Shown here piece by piece: positions 17,815 through 26,584 of a DNA stretch of 64,000 nt (position 1 is the first letter of the stretch; every line of letters starts with the position of its first letter). The position numbers and the translations under genes are program-made. Origin of the DNA: DASYKT01 sp035995185 (GTDB lineage: Bacteria; Acidobacteriota; Blastocatellia; Pyrinomonadales; Pyrinomonadaceae); contig DASYKT010000042.1 in NCBI GenBank assembly GCA_035995185.1, forward strand, positions 62,001-126,000, written 5' to 3'. The notes under the pieces were generated by a model. That model ran no database searches. It was not told the origin of the DNA and saw nothing but the letters and a program-made list of their open reading frames with translations.

Positions 17815-17832
17815 GAAATTACACGAAATAAC
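17807..17832. repeat. CACGAA-family repeat, 5' flank of the GxxExxY gene
   Basis: GGAACCACGAAATTACACGA and continuing. It overlaps the gene's GTG start codon and is inverted relative to the copy at 17383-17420. Confidence 0.85.
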
Positions 17833-17906
17833 ATCAAAAAAGCAAGAAAATCGAATCTTTTCTCCGCATTACTTACTTAAAATATTGCTAAACGAGATGT
17901 AAAAGA

Positions 17907-17981
17907 ACTGGAACCACGAAATCACACGAAGCAACACGAAAAAAGCAAAGAAAATGTTCGTGTGTCTTCGTGGTTCCAGTC
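17907..17981. repeat. CACGAA-family hairpin (empty)
   Basis: Left arm ACTGGAACCACGAAATCACA and continuing, right arm ending CTTCGTGGTTCCAGT, with a 16-base A-rich loop. It is a complete inverted repeat with no gene inside, 75 bases from the GxxExxY unit. Confidence 0.85.
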
Positions 17982-18057
17982 TTAGTTATTTTGATAAAGA
18001 CTGCTGGATTAAAATCACACATTACGTCTTTAATTTTTAATGTTCTAAAATAAGATC

Positions 18058-18789
18058 ATGAACAAGGCGGGAAAACTTCATGTCGGTACGTGTGGTTTTG
18101 GGATGACCAAGGAGGAATATTCCGGGCTGCTTTCCTGTGTTGAGATCCAGCATACTTTTTACCAGCCGCCGCAGGTTAAAACTTTAGAGAAATGGCGAGC
18201 GATGATGCCCACCGATTTTGAATTCACGCTGAAAGCCTGGCAGCTAATTACCCACGACCAGAAAAGCCCTACCTACAAACGTCTCAAGAAAAAGATCACT
18301 GAAACCGAGCGCGAAGAAGCCGGTTATTTTCGTCCCACCGCGATCGTAAAAGAAGCTTGGGAAACGACGCTGGCGTGCGCCAATGCTCTGAAAGCGAAAA
18401 CGATCCTTTTTCAGTGCCCGGCGAGTTTTACGCAGATCGAAGAGAATATCGAAAACCTCAACAACTTTTTCGCGGGCATAAAACGCGGCAAATTAAATTT
18501 CTGCTGGGAGCCGCGCGGCGCGTGGGACGACGAGGTGGTGAAAACGATCTGCCGGGAAAATAAACTCTGGCATGTGGTCGACCCGTTCAAAGCGAAGACA
18601 GTGACGCCGCAAAATATCTATTTCCGCCTGCACGGCATCGGCGACTGGCGTTACAAATACGAAGAAGGCGAACTGGAAGAGCTTGCCTCTATGCTGCCGG
18701 AAAATAAGACCGCCTACATTTTCTTTAACAACCGGGAAATGATCGAAGACGCCGTGCGATTTCGTGAAATAGTAGAGAAAAACTTTTAA
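18058..18789 (+). CDS. DUF72 family protein (YecE-like TIM barrel)
   Basis: 243 residues, a typical length for DUF72. It starts with LHVGTCGFG and has the conserved EIQHTFYQPP, FEFTLKAWQ, WEPRG and YFRLHGIGDW stretches, ending with AYIFFNNREM. DUF72 proteins fold as a TIM barrel related to metal-dependent endonucleases/isomerases, but no reaction is established. It is flanked on both sides by CACGAA hairpins and has no operon partner. Confidence 0.9.
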   Translation: MNKAGKLHVGTCGFGMTKEEYSGLLSCVEIQHTFYQPPQVKTLEKWRAMMPTDFEFTLKAWQLITHDQKSPTYKRLKKKITETEREEAGYFRPTAIVKEAWETTLACANALKAKTILFQCPASFTQIEENIENLNNFFAGIKRGKLNFCWEPRGAWDDEVVKTICRENKLWHVVDPFKAKTVTPQNIYFRLHGIGDWRYKYEEGELEELASMLPENKTAYIFFNNREMIEDAVRFREIVEKNF

Positions 18790-18808
18790 CACGATCGGCT
18801 TATTGTTA

Positions 18809-18886
18809 GCCACGAATTACACAAATAACACGAATAATTACACAAAACAATACGAATTTATTCGTGCTATTTGTGTAATTCGTGGC
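18809..18886. repeat. CACGAA-family hairpin (empty)
   Basis: GCCACGAATTACACAAATAA and continuing pairs with an arm ending TTGTGTAATTCGTGGC. It lies about 20 bases after the DUF72 stop. The remaining spacer to 19091 shows nothing I recognise. Confidence 0.85.
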
Positions 18887-19091
18887 AATTATCCAAAGCC
18901 ACTACAATTGTCCCTTTTTGCCCCAGAAATAAAATTTCTACCTTCATATTAGACCTGAATAGATAAACCTGAACCTTCAAACACTTTAAGTAAACTCAGT
19001 ATTTCCAGAGGTTATCTTGCACGAGTCTCATTGGCATACCTGTTGCTAATACGGCTGTGGGTAAGTTCATAGAAACTTCCATTCTCTCTCT

Positions 19092-19709
19092 ATGAAAAAA
19101 AGAGCTCCCTTTATCCTGATAACCGTTTTATGGGTTTCGATAGTTGCCGCCGGGATTTCCGCTCTGGGAAATTATGGAAACACCCCCGGTAGAGCGGCCG
19201 CGGCTCCGAATGATTGGCCCGCAGGCAGCAAGATCCAGCGGGATGCCGGCGGTATGACGCTGGTCCTGATCGCCCATCCGCGCTGCCCTTGTACCCGGGC
19301 CACGATAGGCGAACTTTCCCGGCTGATGGCGAAAGCGCAGGGCCGGTTAAAGGCCTATGTGCTTTTTATCAGGCCCGAAGGCTCGCCGGTCGATTGGGAA
19401 AAAACCGACCTCTGGGCGGCCGCCGCGGCGATCCCCGGCGTAACTGTTCTGGTCGACGATAAGGGTGAGGAAGCAGATCGTTTTCAGGCTGCCACTTCCG
19501 GCCAGAACCTGCTTTATAGTCCGGAAGGAAAATTGCTTTTTAGCGGAGGCATCACACTTTCCCGCGGCCACGAAGGGGACAACGCCGGCCGCGACACTAT
19601 CATTTCGATCCTCAACGGAAAACAACCGGCTCAAAACGAAACGCCGGTCTACGGCTGCCCTATCTTTGCTCCCGACAAAGAAAAACAAAAGATGGAGTCC
19701 GCAAAATGA
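19092..19709 (+). CDS. RedB-like thioredoxin-fold membrane-anchored protein
   Basis: 205 residues. A single N-terminal hydrophobic segment (FILITVLWVSIVAAGISAL) anchors or exports the protein. The rest looks thioredoxin-like, with a CPC pair in AHPRCPCTRATIGEL in place of CxxC, a later LVDDKGEE strand, and a conserved YGCPIF near the end. I recognise this as resembling RedB proteins, a poorly characterised group. Its stop overlaps the next start by 4 bases (ATGA), so it is translationally coupled to the GGDEF-EAL gene. A periplasmic redox role feeding that sensor is an inference. Confidence 0.7.
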   Translation: MKKRAPFILITVLWVSIVAAGISALGNYGNTPGRAAAAPNDWPAGSKIQRDAGGMTLVLIAHPRCPCTRATIGELSRLMAKAQGRLKAYVLFIRPEGSPVDWEKTDLWAAAAAIPGVTVLVDDKGEEADRFQAATSGQNLLYSPEGKLLFSGGITLSRGHEGDNAGRDTIISILNGKQPAQNETPVYGCPIFAPDKEKQKMESAK

Positions 19710-22219
19710 AACAGACCGATATAGATCTCACAATTACCGGCCCTACCTTTGAACGAGCCGAAGAGCTTTTTGCCGAACACCGGCAGAGTATCTACAAGCA
19801 TACCGACCGCATATTCGGGGTCTTGATGTTTATCCAATGGCTGGGCGGCATCGCCGCCGCGTTCTTCTTCTCACCCGCTACCTGGGCCGGGCCTTACAGC
19901 CAGACACATATTCATATCTGGGCGGCGATATTTCTGGGCGGTCTGATCAGTTTTTTCCCGATCTTACTGGCCCTGACGCGTCCGGGCGCGCCCTCGACGC
20001 GTTACGTCATTGCCATAGCTCAGATGCTGATGTCGTCGCTGCTTATCCATCTTACCGGCGGCCGCATCGAGACCCATTTTCATATTTTCGGTTCGCTCGC
20101 TTTTCTTTCCTTTTATCGCGACTGGCGCGTACTTTTGCCGGCTACCCTGATCGTCGCCGCCGATCATATTTTTCGGGGAACTTTTTGGCCGGAATCCATT
20201 TATGGAGTTTTGGCGGCCGATAATTGGCGGTGGCTGGAGCATGCCGGCTGGGTGGCATTCGAAGACATCGTTCTTTTCATTGCGGTCAATCGCAGCGTCA
20301 AAGAAATGTGGAACACGGCGAAGACGACCGCCAAGATCCGCAACCTGAATCTGGGATTAGAGACCCGCGTTCTGGAAAGAACTCTTCAGTTGGAGACAAG
20401 TAACAAAGACCTGGAAAAAGAGGTTAGCGAACGCAGGCTGACGGAAGAAGCCCTTCGTTTATCGGAAAATCGTTTTCGTTCGGTCGTGGAATCTGCTAAC
20501 GACGCGATAATTTCCACGGATAATAATGGCCAGATCCTTTCCTGGAACGACAGTGCCCATCAGATTTTCGGATACGGCAGCGAAGAGATTCTCGGGCAAT
20601 CGATCTCCGTGCTATTTCCGGCGGTGTATTCACAGCAGCTGATCGATAGCAAAAGCACCCATCTGCTAAATTCAAGCCTGATGCGGATCGGCCGCCGGGC
20701 CACGGAATTAAGCGGGCTGAGAAAAGACAACACCGAATTTCCACTCGAGATATCCTTATCTTCGTGGGAAACGTCCGACGGCACTTTTTATGGCGGCGTT
20801 ATTCGCGACGTCACGGAGCGCAAATCCCTGGAAGACCAGCTCACTCAACAGGCATTGCACGATCCCCTCACCAACCTGGCGAACCGCATTTTATTCCGCG
20901 ACCGGGTCGAGCACGCGCTGGAAAAAGTTTCCCGCAATCACACGCTGGTCAGCGTCTTGTTCCTTGATCTGGATAATTTCAAAACCATCAATGACTCGCT
21001 CGGGCACGCGGCCGGCGACGATCTGCTGCTTTCGGTCGCCCAGCGCTTACAGGCCTGTTTGCGCCCGAATGACACCGCCGCGAGATTGGGTGGGGACGAG
21101 TTTGCCGTTCTGCTCGAAGATACGAACAAGATAGAAGGCGGCACTATCGTCGCCGAGCGTATCAGAGACATTTTACGGACCCCGTTCCGCATCAACGGCA
21201 ACGACGTTTTTATCCGCACGAGCATCGGAATAGCGACCGCTCTGACCGGCGACGAAGATCCGGCGGAACTGCTCAGAAACGCGGACGTGGCGATGTACAT
21301 GGCGAAGAGCCGCGGAAAAGACCGGTATGCGCTTTTTGAACCCGAAATGCACGAAGCGGTGCTCAAACGCGTTCAGCTGGAAGACGATCTGCGCAGGGCT
21401 TTGGAAGATAATGATTTTGAGATCTATTACCAGCCGATCGTCGACCTTAATTCAAATAAATTGATCGGCATGGAAGCGCTCACCCGCTGGAACCACCCGG
21501 AACGCGGAGTGATCTCGCCGGCGGATTTTATTCCAGTGGCGGAAGAGACCAATCTTATCCTGCCGCTCGGACGCTGGGTGCTGGAGGAAGCGTGCCGGCA
21601 GGCGAGACGATGGCAGTTACAGTGCGCCGGCGATGAAGACCTGGCGATCACGGTCAATATTTCCAGCCGGCAATTTCAGGACGACAGCCTGTTTCTGGCA
21701 GTTGAAGATGCTCTTTCCAGATCCGGGTTATCCGCCCGCAGTTTGATCCTGGAGATCACCGAAGGCACCATGCTGGCAAACACCGACACGACATTGAGGA
21801 AGCTCAACGAACTGAAGGAAATGGGTGTCAGGCTCGCCATCGATGATTTCGGCACCGGGTATTCTTCGCTTAGTTATCTCCAGCGTTTTCCGATCGATAT
21901 CCTTAAGATAGATAAGACTTTTATCGATAAGATCGAGCTGGGTAATGAAGCCTCCGCCGTTACCAGGGCGATCCTTACCATGAGCAGCACTTTGCACCTT
22001 ACGACGATCGCCGAGGGAATAGAAACCTCCGCGCAAATGTCCAGCTTGCAAACAATGGGTTGTGAAATGGGGCAGGGATATCATTTTGCAAAACCGCTGA
22101 CGAAAGAAGATATGGATGTCTTTTTACAGCAGTATTCTAATGAAACTTTGCACTGGGAAGACCTGACGCTGATGCCCGACGAAAAGGTTTTGGAAACATC
22201 GGCCGCGATCGTTTGTTAA
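19706..22219 (+). CDS. Membrane PAS-GGDEF-EAL protein (c-di-GMP turnover)
   Basis: 837 residues. Residues about 35-200 hold about six hydrophobic segments with clustered histidines (QTHIHIW, ETHFHIFGS, ADHIF). After a short coiled coil come PAS (about 255-370), GGDEF (about 380-545) and EAL (about 558-805) domains. The GGDEF motif is intact (RLGGDEF) with an RPND inhibitory site five residues before it. The EAL motif (MEALTRW), IDDFGTGYS and the catalytic Lys and Glu stretches (LKIDKTF, AEGIET) are intact, so both synthesis and hydrolysis of c-di-GMP are possible. The membrane domain may sense a metal, heme or redox ligand, given its His clusters and the coupled RedB-like gene. That ligand is inferred. 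Confidence 0.92.
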   Translation: MKQTDIDLTITGPTFERAEELFAEHRQSIYKHTDRIFGVLMFIQWLGGIAAAFFFSPATWAGPYSQTHIHIWAAIFLGGLISFFPILLALTRPGAPSTRYVIAIAQMLMSSLLIHLTGGRIETHFHIFGSLAFLSFYRDWRVLLPATLIVAADHIFRGTFWPESIYGVLAADNWRWLEHAGWVAFEDIVLFIAVNRSVKEMWNTAKTTAKIRNLNLGLETRVLERTLQLETSNKDLEKEVSERRLTEEALRLSENRFRSVVESANDAIISTDNNGQILSWNDSAHQIFGYGSEEILGQSISVLFPAVYSQQLIDSKSTHLLNSSLMRIGRRATELSGLRKDNTEFPLEISLSSWETSDGTFYGGVIRDVTERKSLEDQLTQQALHDPLTNLANRILFRDRVEHALEKVSRNHTLVSVLFLDLDNFKTINDSLGHAAGDDLLLSVAQRLQACLRPNDTAARLGGDEFAVLLEDTNKIEGGTIVAERIRDILRTPFRINGNDVFIRTSIGIATALTGDEDPAELLRNADVAMYMAKSRGKDRYALFEPEMHEAVLKRVQLEDDLRRALEDNDFEIYYQPIVDLNSNKLIGMEALTRWNHPERGVISPADFIPVAEETNLILPLGRWVLEEACRQARRWQLQCAGDEDLAITVNISSRQFQDDSLFLAVEDALSRSGLSARSLILEITEGTMLANTDTTLRKLNELKEMGVRLAIDDFGTGYSSLSYLQRFPIDILKIDKTFIDKIELGNEASAVTRAILTMSSTLHLTTIAEGIETSAQMSSLQTMGCEMGQGYHFAKPLTKEDMDVFLQQYSNETLHWEDLTLMPDEKVLETSAAIVC

Positions 22220-22249
22220 GTTAATTGGCTTTGTAAAACCACAGGTTTA

Positions 22250-22276
22250 TTCGCCACTAATTACACAAATAACACG
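22250..22276. repeat. CACGAA-family single arm
   Basis: CGCCACTAATTACACAAATA followed by ACACGAA. A partner arm is not visible. It lies between convergent genes. Confidence 0.6.
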
Positions 22277-22307
22277 AATTAAAAGATTCTCTCCGAACTC
22301 TTTTCTC

Positions 22308-22994
22308 TTAGACGGTAAATTTATATCCCAACCCGTGAACGGTCTGGATATGCTGCGGGTGCTTGGGATTATTTTCCAGTTTTTGCCGCAGCCAGGCGAT
22401 GTGAACATCGACCGTGCGCGTCGAAGGCATCGCATCGTAACCCCAGACATTATCCAAAAGCTGATCGCGCGAATGAACCGTGCCGTGATTTTCGATCAAA
22501 AACTGCAGCAGCTTGAATTCCATCGCGGAGAGTTCCACCGTCTCAGCATTTTTGGCGACTTCGGCGCGTTTAAAATCGATCGTCACATCACCGAACCGGA
22601 AAGTATCGATCGCGCCGCCGGTTCCGGCGGGAGCGCGGCGGAGCAATGCCTCGATCCGGGCAAGCAGTTCGATCACCTCAAAAGGTTTGGTCAGATAATC
22701 GTCCGCGCCGAGTTTTAATCCGACTACTTTATCGATCGTTTCGCCTTTGGCGGTGAGCATCAGGATCGGCGTAGACACGTTCTTTTTCCGCAGGTCGCGG
22801 CAGACATCGAAGCCGTTCTTTTTCGGCAGCATCACATCGAGAATTATCAGATCGTGATCGCCCGATGAGCCGCGGGTGAAGCCTTCTTCGCCGTCGGACG
22901 CGACCTGGAGCTGATAGCCCTCGCTTTTCAGGCGATCGCTGAGCGTCAGGATCAATCCCGGTTCGTCTTCTACTAAAAGTATTCGGTGATTCAT
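22308..22994 (-). CDS. OmpR/PhoB-family response regulator
   Basis: 228 residues. The receiver domain (1-115) has acidic residues EDE near position 10, the phospho-acceptor Asp in LIILDVMLPKK, the Thr in LMLTAKGE and the Lys in YLTKPFE. The C-terminal winged helix (about 130-226) has the typical ELSAMEFKLLQFL and VDVHIAWLRQKLE stretches. It overlaps the end of the histidine kinase gene by 4 bases on the same strand, so kinase and regulator form one operon. The target genes are unknown. The secreted LolA-like gene is transcribed away on the other side of the kinase. Confidence 0.93.
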   Translation of the reverse strand: MNHRILLVEDEPGLILTLSDRLKSEGYQLQVASDGEEGFTRGSSGDHDLIILDVMLPKKNGFDVCRDLRKKNVSTPILMLTAKGETIDKVVGLKLGADDYLTKPFEVIELLARIEALLRRAPAGTGGAIDTFRFGDVTIDFKRAEVAKNAETVELSAMEFKLLQFLIENHGTVHSRDQLLDNVWGYDAMPSTRTVDVHIAWLRQKLENNPKHPQHIQTVHGLGYKFTV

Positions 22995-24877
22995 TGCTGC
23001 ACGGGAAGTTTGATAGTGAATTTACTGCCTTCGCCGGGACGGCTTTCAACTTCTACCCGGCCATTGTGAGCTTCGACGATCTGCTTGACCAGGCTTAAAC
23101 CCAATCCGTTGCCGTGAATTTGCGCTTCGACGACTTCCTTGCCGCGATAGAACGGTTCGAAGATCTGCGAGCGTTCGCGCGCGGCGATCCCGCGTCCCCG
23201 GTCTTCGAAGGAAAGTTTGATCGCGCCGCCGCCGTTTTCGGCAGTTATTTTCAAATATTTTTCATCGCGGCTGTACTTGATCGCATTATTGATAAGATTT
23301 TGAAACGCGTGGCTGAGCGCCGCGGCCTCCGCCGCGATGTCGGGCAGGTCCGGCTGGATATTTTTTTCCACCGTGAACCCGCTTTCATTTATCAGCGGCT
23401 GGCATTCGGTGAGCGCATCGGACAAGACGTCGGCGATATTCGTTTTGCGAAGATCGTATTTTCGTTTTCCCGAACGCGCCCCGGCAAATTCCAGTATCTG
23501 CTCTACCATGCCGGAGAGTTTTTTGCCTTCATGTTTTATCAGCGTGCCGTATTCGGATACCTGCTGCCGCGAATGTACCACGCCGTCCGTCAGATTTTCA
23601 CCGGCGGAATAGAGCACGGCCAGCGGCGTGCGGAATTCATGCGAAACGGACGACACGAAATCCAACTGGCGCTGCGCGAGTGTTTTTGCGCGCTGCGCCG
23701 ATAGAAAGACCAACCCGATGCTTATCCCCAGCAGCGCCAGGATTCCAAAACTGACTGCCAGATTCCGGTTGCGCGCGTTCGCGACGAATTGGTCAAGCGA
23801 ACCGTCGCGATGCTGCACATTGAGTACCCAGGCGCCTTCGTCATCGGGATTTTTGCTCTCCATCATCGTGATGCGGGGCTTTTCGTCATCCCTGGTAACT
23901 TTCAGATCGAGGGTTTTTGTTTTTTCCGTTTCCGGGCCAGATTTATCCGCCGGTTTATCTGAAGAAGATTCGGTCCTGGTTTCAAATCTCTGGCTAAAAA
24001 CAAAATTACCGGTGCGCACTTTTTCTTTTTCAACACCGCCTTTTTCGATACCGGGGGCCGGCGTCCTTTTTAAAGCGCCTACCATGTCGGGGCCAAAGAA
24101 AAAGGTCATCTTGTCCGGGGAAAGCTGGAAAAGCTGGGCGGACGAATCGCTCGCGGTCGAGGCCTCATCGGGATGATTTTTGAATATGACCCGGGAACTG
24201 TCATTTTTACCCACGACCGATAGCCGGTAGTTTGCGCCGTTGTCGTCGGAAAAATATTCGCGCGTGAGGGCAGGGAAAATTTCCTGCTCTATCACGTTTT
24301 TATCCAGTTTGACGACCAGGAAACCATATCTTTTGCGGGGCTGGTCGATAGCAATTCTGACGGGCCTGCCGAGTGCTGTAGAAGACACTCGTTCCGGGCT
24401 TTCATAAATCGGCAATATCAAAGCGGGAATATTTTCTACTACCGGCTCGATCGTCTCGCCGCTCATAGAGTCCGCCAATTTTGAGATCTCGTCGGGTAAA
24501 TTTGCCGCGCCAAAAGTTTCAGTGCTCGGATCGTATGCCAAACGTTCTCCGTTTGCCCCGATGAAATAAAAATCAGAAGGCAAAGCGGGATAAGCCGATT
24601 TCTCTTTCCAGTAGGCAAGCCGCTGGTTGAATTCCGGCCCGCCTTTTTCCCGCCAGGCATCGGCGTCGATCTGAAAGTTGAAATATACCTTACGGATCTC
24701 GTTGTTAAAGTCGTCGGCAAAACGTTCGGTGTCGGTTTGCAGCCGTTTTTGCAGCCGGTCGCGTTCGGCGCTGCTGATCTGTCCTACCCAGCGGTATTGC
24801 AGCGTCGCGAGCAGGCCAAGCAGGCCAAACAACACCAGGACGAGTAAAATTGAAAACCACGAACGTTTCATATCCAT
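22991..24877 (-). CDS. Membrane sensor histidine kinase
   Basis: 628 residues (a second ATG at 24871 is possible). An N-terminal membrane segment (FSILLVLVLFGLLGLLATLQ) and a second near residue 375 (FGILALLGISIGLVFL) enclose a large periplasmic sensor region. The HisKA box carries the phospho-His in SSVSHEFRTPLAVL near residue 412, and the ATPase has N-box NLINNAIKYS, G1 FEDRGRGI and G2 GNGLGLSLV. It pairs with the response regulator gene it overlaps by 4 bases. The sensed signal cannot be deduced. The sensor region contains a charged, threonine-rich stretch (about 295-335) that looks disordered. Confidence 0.92.
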   Translation of the reverse strand: MDMKRSWFSILLVLVLFGLLGLLATLQYRWVGQISSAERDRLQKRLQTDTERFADDFNNEIRKVYFNFQIDADAWREKGGPEFNQRLAYWKEKSAYPALPSDFYFIGANGERLAYDPSTETFGAANLPDEISKLADSMSGETIEPVVENIPALILPIYESPERVSSTALGRPVRIAIDQPRKRYGFLVVKLDKNVIEQEIFPALTREYFSDDNGANYRLSVVGKNDSSRVIFKNHPDEASTASDSSAQLFQLSPDKMTFFFGPDMVGALKRTPAPGIEKGGVEKEKVRTGNFVFSQRFETRTESSSDKPADKSGPETEKTKTLDLKVTRDDEKPRITMMESKNPDDEGAWVLNVQHRDGSLDQFVANARNRNLAVSFGILALLGISIGLVFLSAQRAKTLAQRQLDFVSSVSHEFRTPLAVLYSAGENLTDGVVHSRQQVSEYGTLIKHEGKKLSGMVEQILEFAGARSGKRKYDLRKTNIADVLSDALTECQPLINESGFTVEKNIQPDLPDIAAEAAALSHAFQNLINNAIKYSRDEKYLKITAENGGGAIKLSFEDRGRGIAARERSQIFEPFYRGKEVVEAQIHGNGLGLSLVKQIVEAHNGRVEVESRPGEGSKFTIKLPVQQ

Positions 24878-25117
24878 CTGCGGGGGCGTTACGGTGCCCC
24901 GCCAAAATTATCCTATCACTCTTTTGGCCTTTGTAAATCGAACTCCCAAAGATTTAACATTCTTAACAATTTCTTTTCTTTATCTTAACCACTTAGGCGA
25001 AAAACACTGCGAAACTGGGTAACGTAAAACAAGGCCGGTTTGTTAAAGCGTGAGCGAGCGAGCATTTTTCGGATAAGGCCTTGTGGAAAGATAAACCCAA
25101 ATTTCGGAGGCATATTT

Positions 25118-26239
25118 ATGAAAAGATTTTTCCTGATGATCCTGGTAGTTTCAGTATTTTTTACCGGCCTGGGCGGAATGTTCAGTGGAACGGCGGCTAA
25201 ATTAAAATCGGATGAAAAAGCGCTGGCGATATTACAGAAAGCGCGTCAGGCCATCGGCGGTGACAGCAGCCTGGCAGTGGTCAACAGCCTGGTCGTGACC
25301 GGCAAATCGACCCGCACCTTGAGATTCGGAGGCCAGACCCCGGAAAAAACCATTCAGGGCGATATGGAATTGGCGCTGCAGTTTCCCGACAAAATGATGA
25401 AGAGCGTCAAGATGATAAATAACGACGGCGCGGCCGGCGAGAAAAGCATCGATCACCAGGTGGACGTTGTTATCGTCAAAGACGGTGACGGAAATGCCAA
25501 GTGGAAGACGATGGACGGTGAAGCGCCAAAGCCCGGTGAAGGCAAAAAGATCATCATCAAAAAAGAGGATGGTACGACGGAAGAACTCCAGCCGGGTAAA
25601 GAGATTACTTTCACGGCGGAGAGAGTTGCTAAAGATCTGCAGGCTGAAATGAGTGCAGGCGGCGGCAAACAAATGGTCTTTAGCCGCACGGCAGACGGAG
25701 CGCCGGGAGAAATTTCCTGGCAGACCGGTTTGGCGCGCACCGCATTGTCGCTGCTCCTGACCACGCCGCAGGGAATGGATGTTTTCTATCTCTATGGCGG
25801 CGAAGAAAATGTTGACGGCACGGTTTGTCATGTCATTAATGCGCAGATCGGCGGCGCGGGCATCAGGCTTTTTATCGGTAGAGATTCAAACCTGCCGGTG
25901 ATGATGTCTTATCAGGACGCGAAACCGATGGTCTTAATGTTCAGAACCCACGATAATGCCGGGGCAGGCGAAGCGGCAGCAGCAGGCGGCGACAAACAGG
26001 TAAAAGTTTTCACCCGTCAGGCCGTGGCGCCCGAAATGGCTGATTTTCAGGTGAAGTTTTCTGACTATCGCAGCGTAAACGGCGTGCAGCTGCCTTATAA
26101 ATGGACGCAGACGATGGGCGGCCAGCCGGACGAAGTTATCGATGTGACGAGTTATGAAATAAATCCGGTCAACATTGCCGAGAAATTCAAAGGCAATGGC
26201 GAGACCAAGGTGTTCATCCGCAAAGCGAAAGAGCAGTAA
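25118..26239 (+). CDS. Secreted hypothetical protein, LolA-like
   Basis: 373 residues from the ATG at 25118, chosen because GGAGG lies 7 bases upstream and the product then begins with a signal peptide (FFLMILVVSVFFTGLGG). An upstream in-frame start at 25040 has no such support. The mature part looks like a long beta-rich barrel of the outer-membrane lipoprotein-sorting (LolA/LppX) type, opening with a helical ILQKARQAIGG segment and later PYKWTQTMGG. That is a fold guess. An unusual internal stretch rich in Lys/Glu/Asp occupies about 105-165. A strong terminator follows. Confidence 0.65.
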   Translation: MKRFFLMILVVSVFFTGLGGMFSGTAAKLKSDEKALAILQKARQAIGGDSSLAVVNSLVVTGKSTRTLRFGGQTPEKTIQGDMELALQFPDKMMKSVKMINNDGAAGEKSIDHQVDVVIVKDGDGNAKWKTMDGEAPKPGEGKKIIIKKEDGTTEELQPGKEITFTAERVAKDLQAEMSAGGGKQMVFSRTADGAPGEISWQTGLARTALSLLLTTPQGMDVFYLYGGEENVDGTVCHVINAQIGGAGIRLFIGRDSNLPVMMSYQDAKPMVLMFRTHDNAGAGEAAAAGGDKQVKVFTRQAVAPEMADFQVKFSDYRSVNGVQLPYKWTQTMGGQPDEVIDVTSYEINPVNIAEKFKGNGETKVFIRKAKEQ

Positions 26240-26240
26240 T

Positions 26241-26275
26241 AGGTAGTTGGTAATTGGTAATTGGTAATTAGTTAG
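26241..26275. repeat. 7-base periodic repeat (ATTGGTA units), left arm
   Basis: GGTAGTTGGTAATTGGTAAT and continuing shows successive 7-base ATTGGTA-like units directly after the stop at 26239. An inverted partner lies at 26559-26584. Confidence 0.65.
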
Positions 26276-26280
26276 AAGAA

Positions 26281-26318
26281 AGAGGCGGCGATTCTTGCTA
26301 CGGCTGCCTCTTTTTTTT
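26281..26318 (+). terminator. Intrinsic terminator after the LolA-like gene
   Basis: AGAGGCGGC pairs with GCTGCCTCT (one G-U) across a 12-base loop and is followed by eight T. Confidence 0.85.
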
Positions 26319-26338
26319 GCAGATCACTGAGAATGGAT

Positions 26339-26524
26339 GTCCGCGCAGTGGACCGGAGAGAATAGCCCAGGGCTTTAGCCCTGGGTCACGAACAATCAAT
26401 TTGAAATTATTAGCCCTTCAGGGCTGGAACGTTTTGGGAATTTCAGATACCCAGGGTGGCGCTCGCTTCGCTCACTTACCCTGGGCTATTTTCTTTGTCC
26501 CCTTTGGGGACTTTAAGGATAGAT
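26339..26524 (+). repeat. Long palindromic spacer repeat, copy 3 (internal deletion)
   Basis: Same family and orientation as 1396-1614 and 6163-6373, but the inner CAGCCCTGAAGGGGCGGCAG hairpin is reduced to a single AGCCCTTCAGGGCT palindrome. The outer CCCAGGGCT arms and the right edge are kept. Confidence 0.85.
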
Positions 26525-26558
26525 TTTCAACTGACCACTACTTAATTAAAAGTCCCTA

Positions 26559-26584
26559 ATTAGTTACCAATTACTAATTACCTT
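26559..26584. repeat. 7-base periodic repeat, right arm
   Basis: AATTAGTTACCAATTACTAA followed by TTACC, the inverted partner of 26241-26275. It contains the stop codon of the YpdA gene. Confidence 0.6.

Noticed and set aside
17383..18886. CRISPR array, because of short CACGAA units repeated in a row
   Set aside because: Units are 9-10 bases apart without unique spacers of constant length, arranged as inverted arms, and no cas genes are present.
18960..19091. c-di-GMP riboswitch before the RedB-like gene
   Set aside because: No GEMM-type conserved core is seen.
26317..26559. 80-codon open frame over the third CCCAGGGCT repeat
   Set aside because: It is a translation of the repeat; equivalent frames appear in the other copies.
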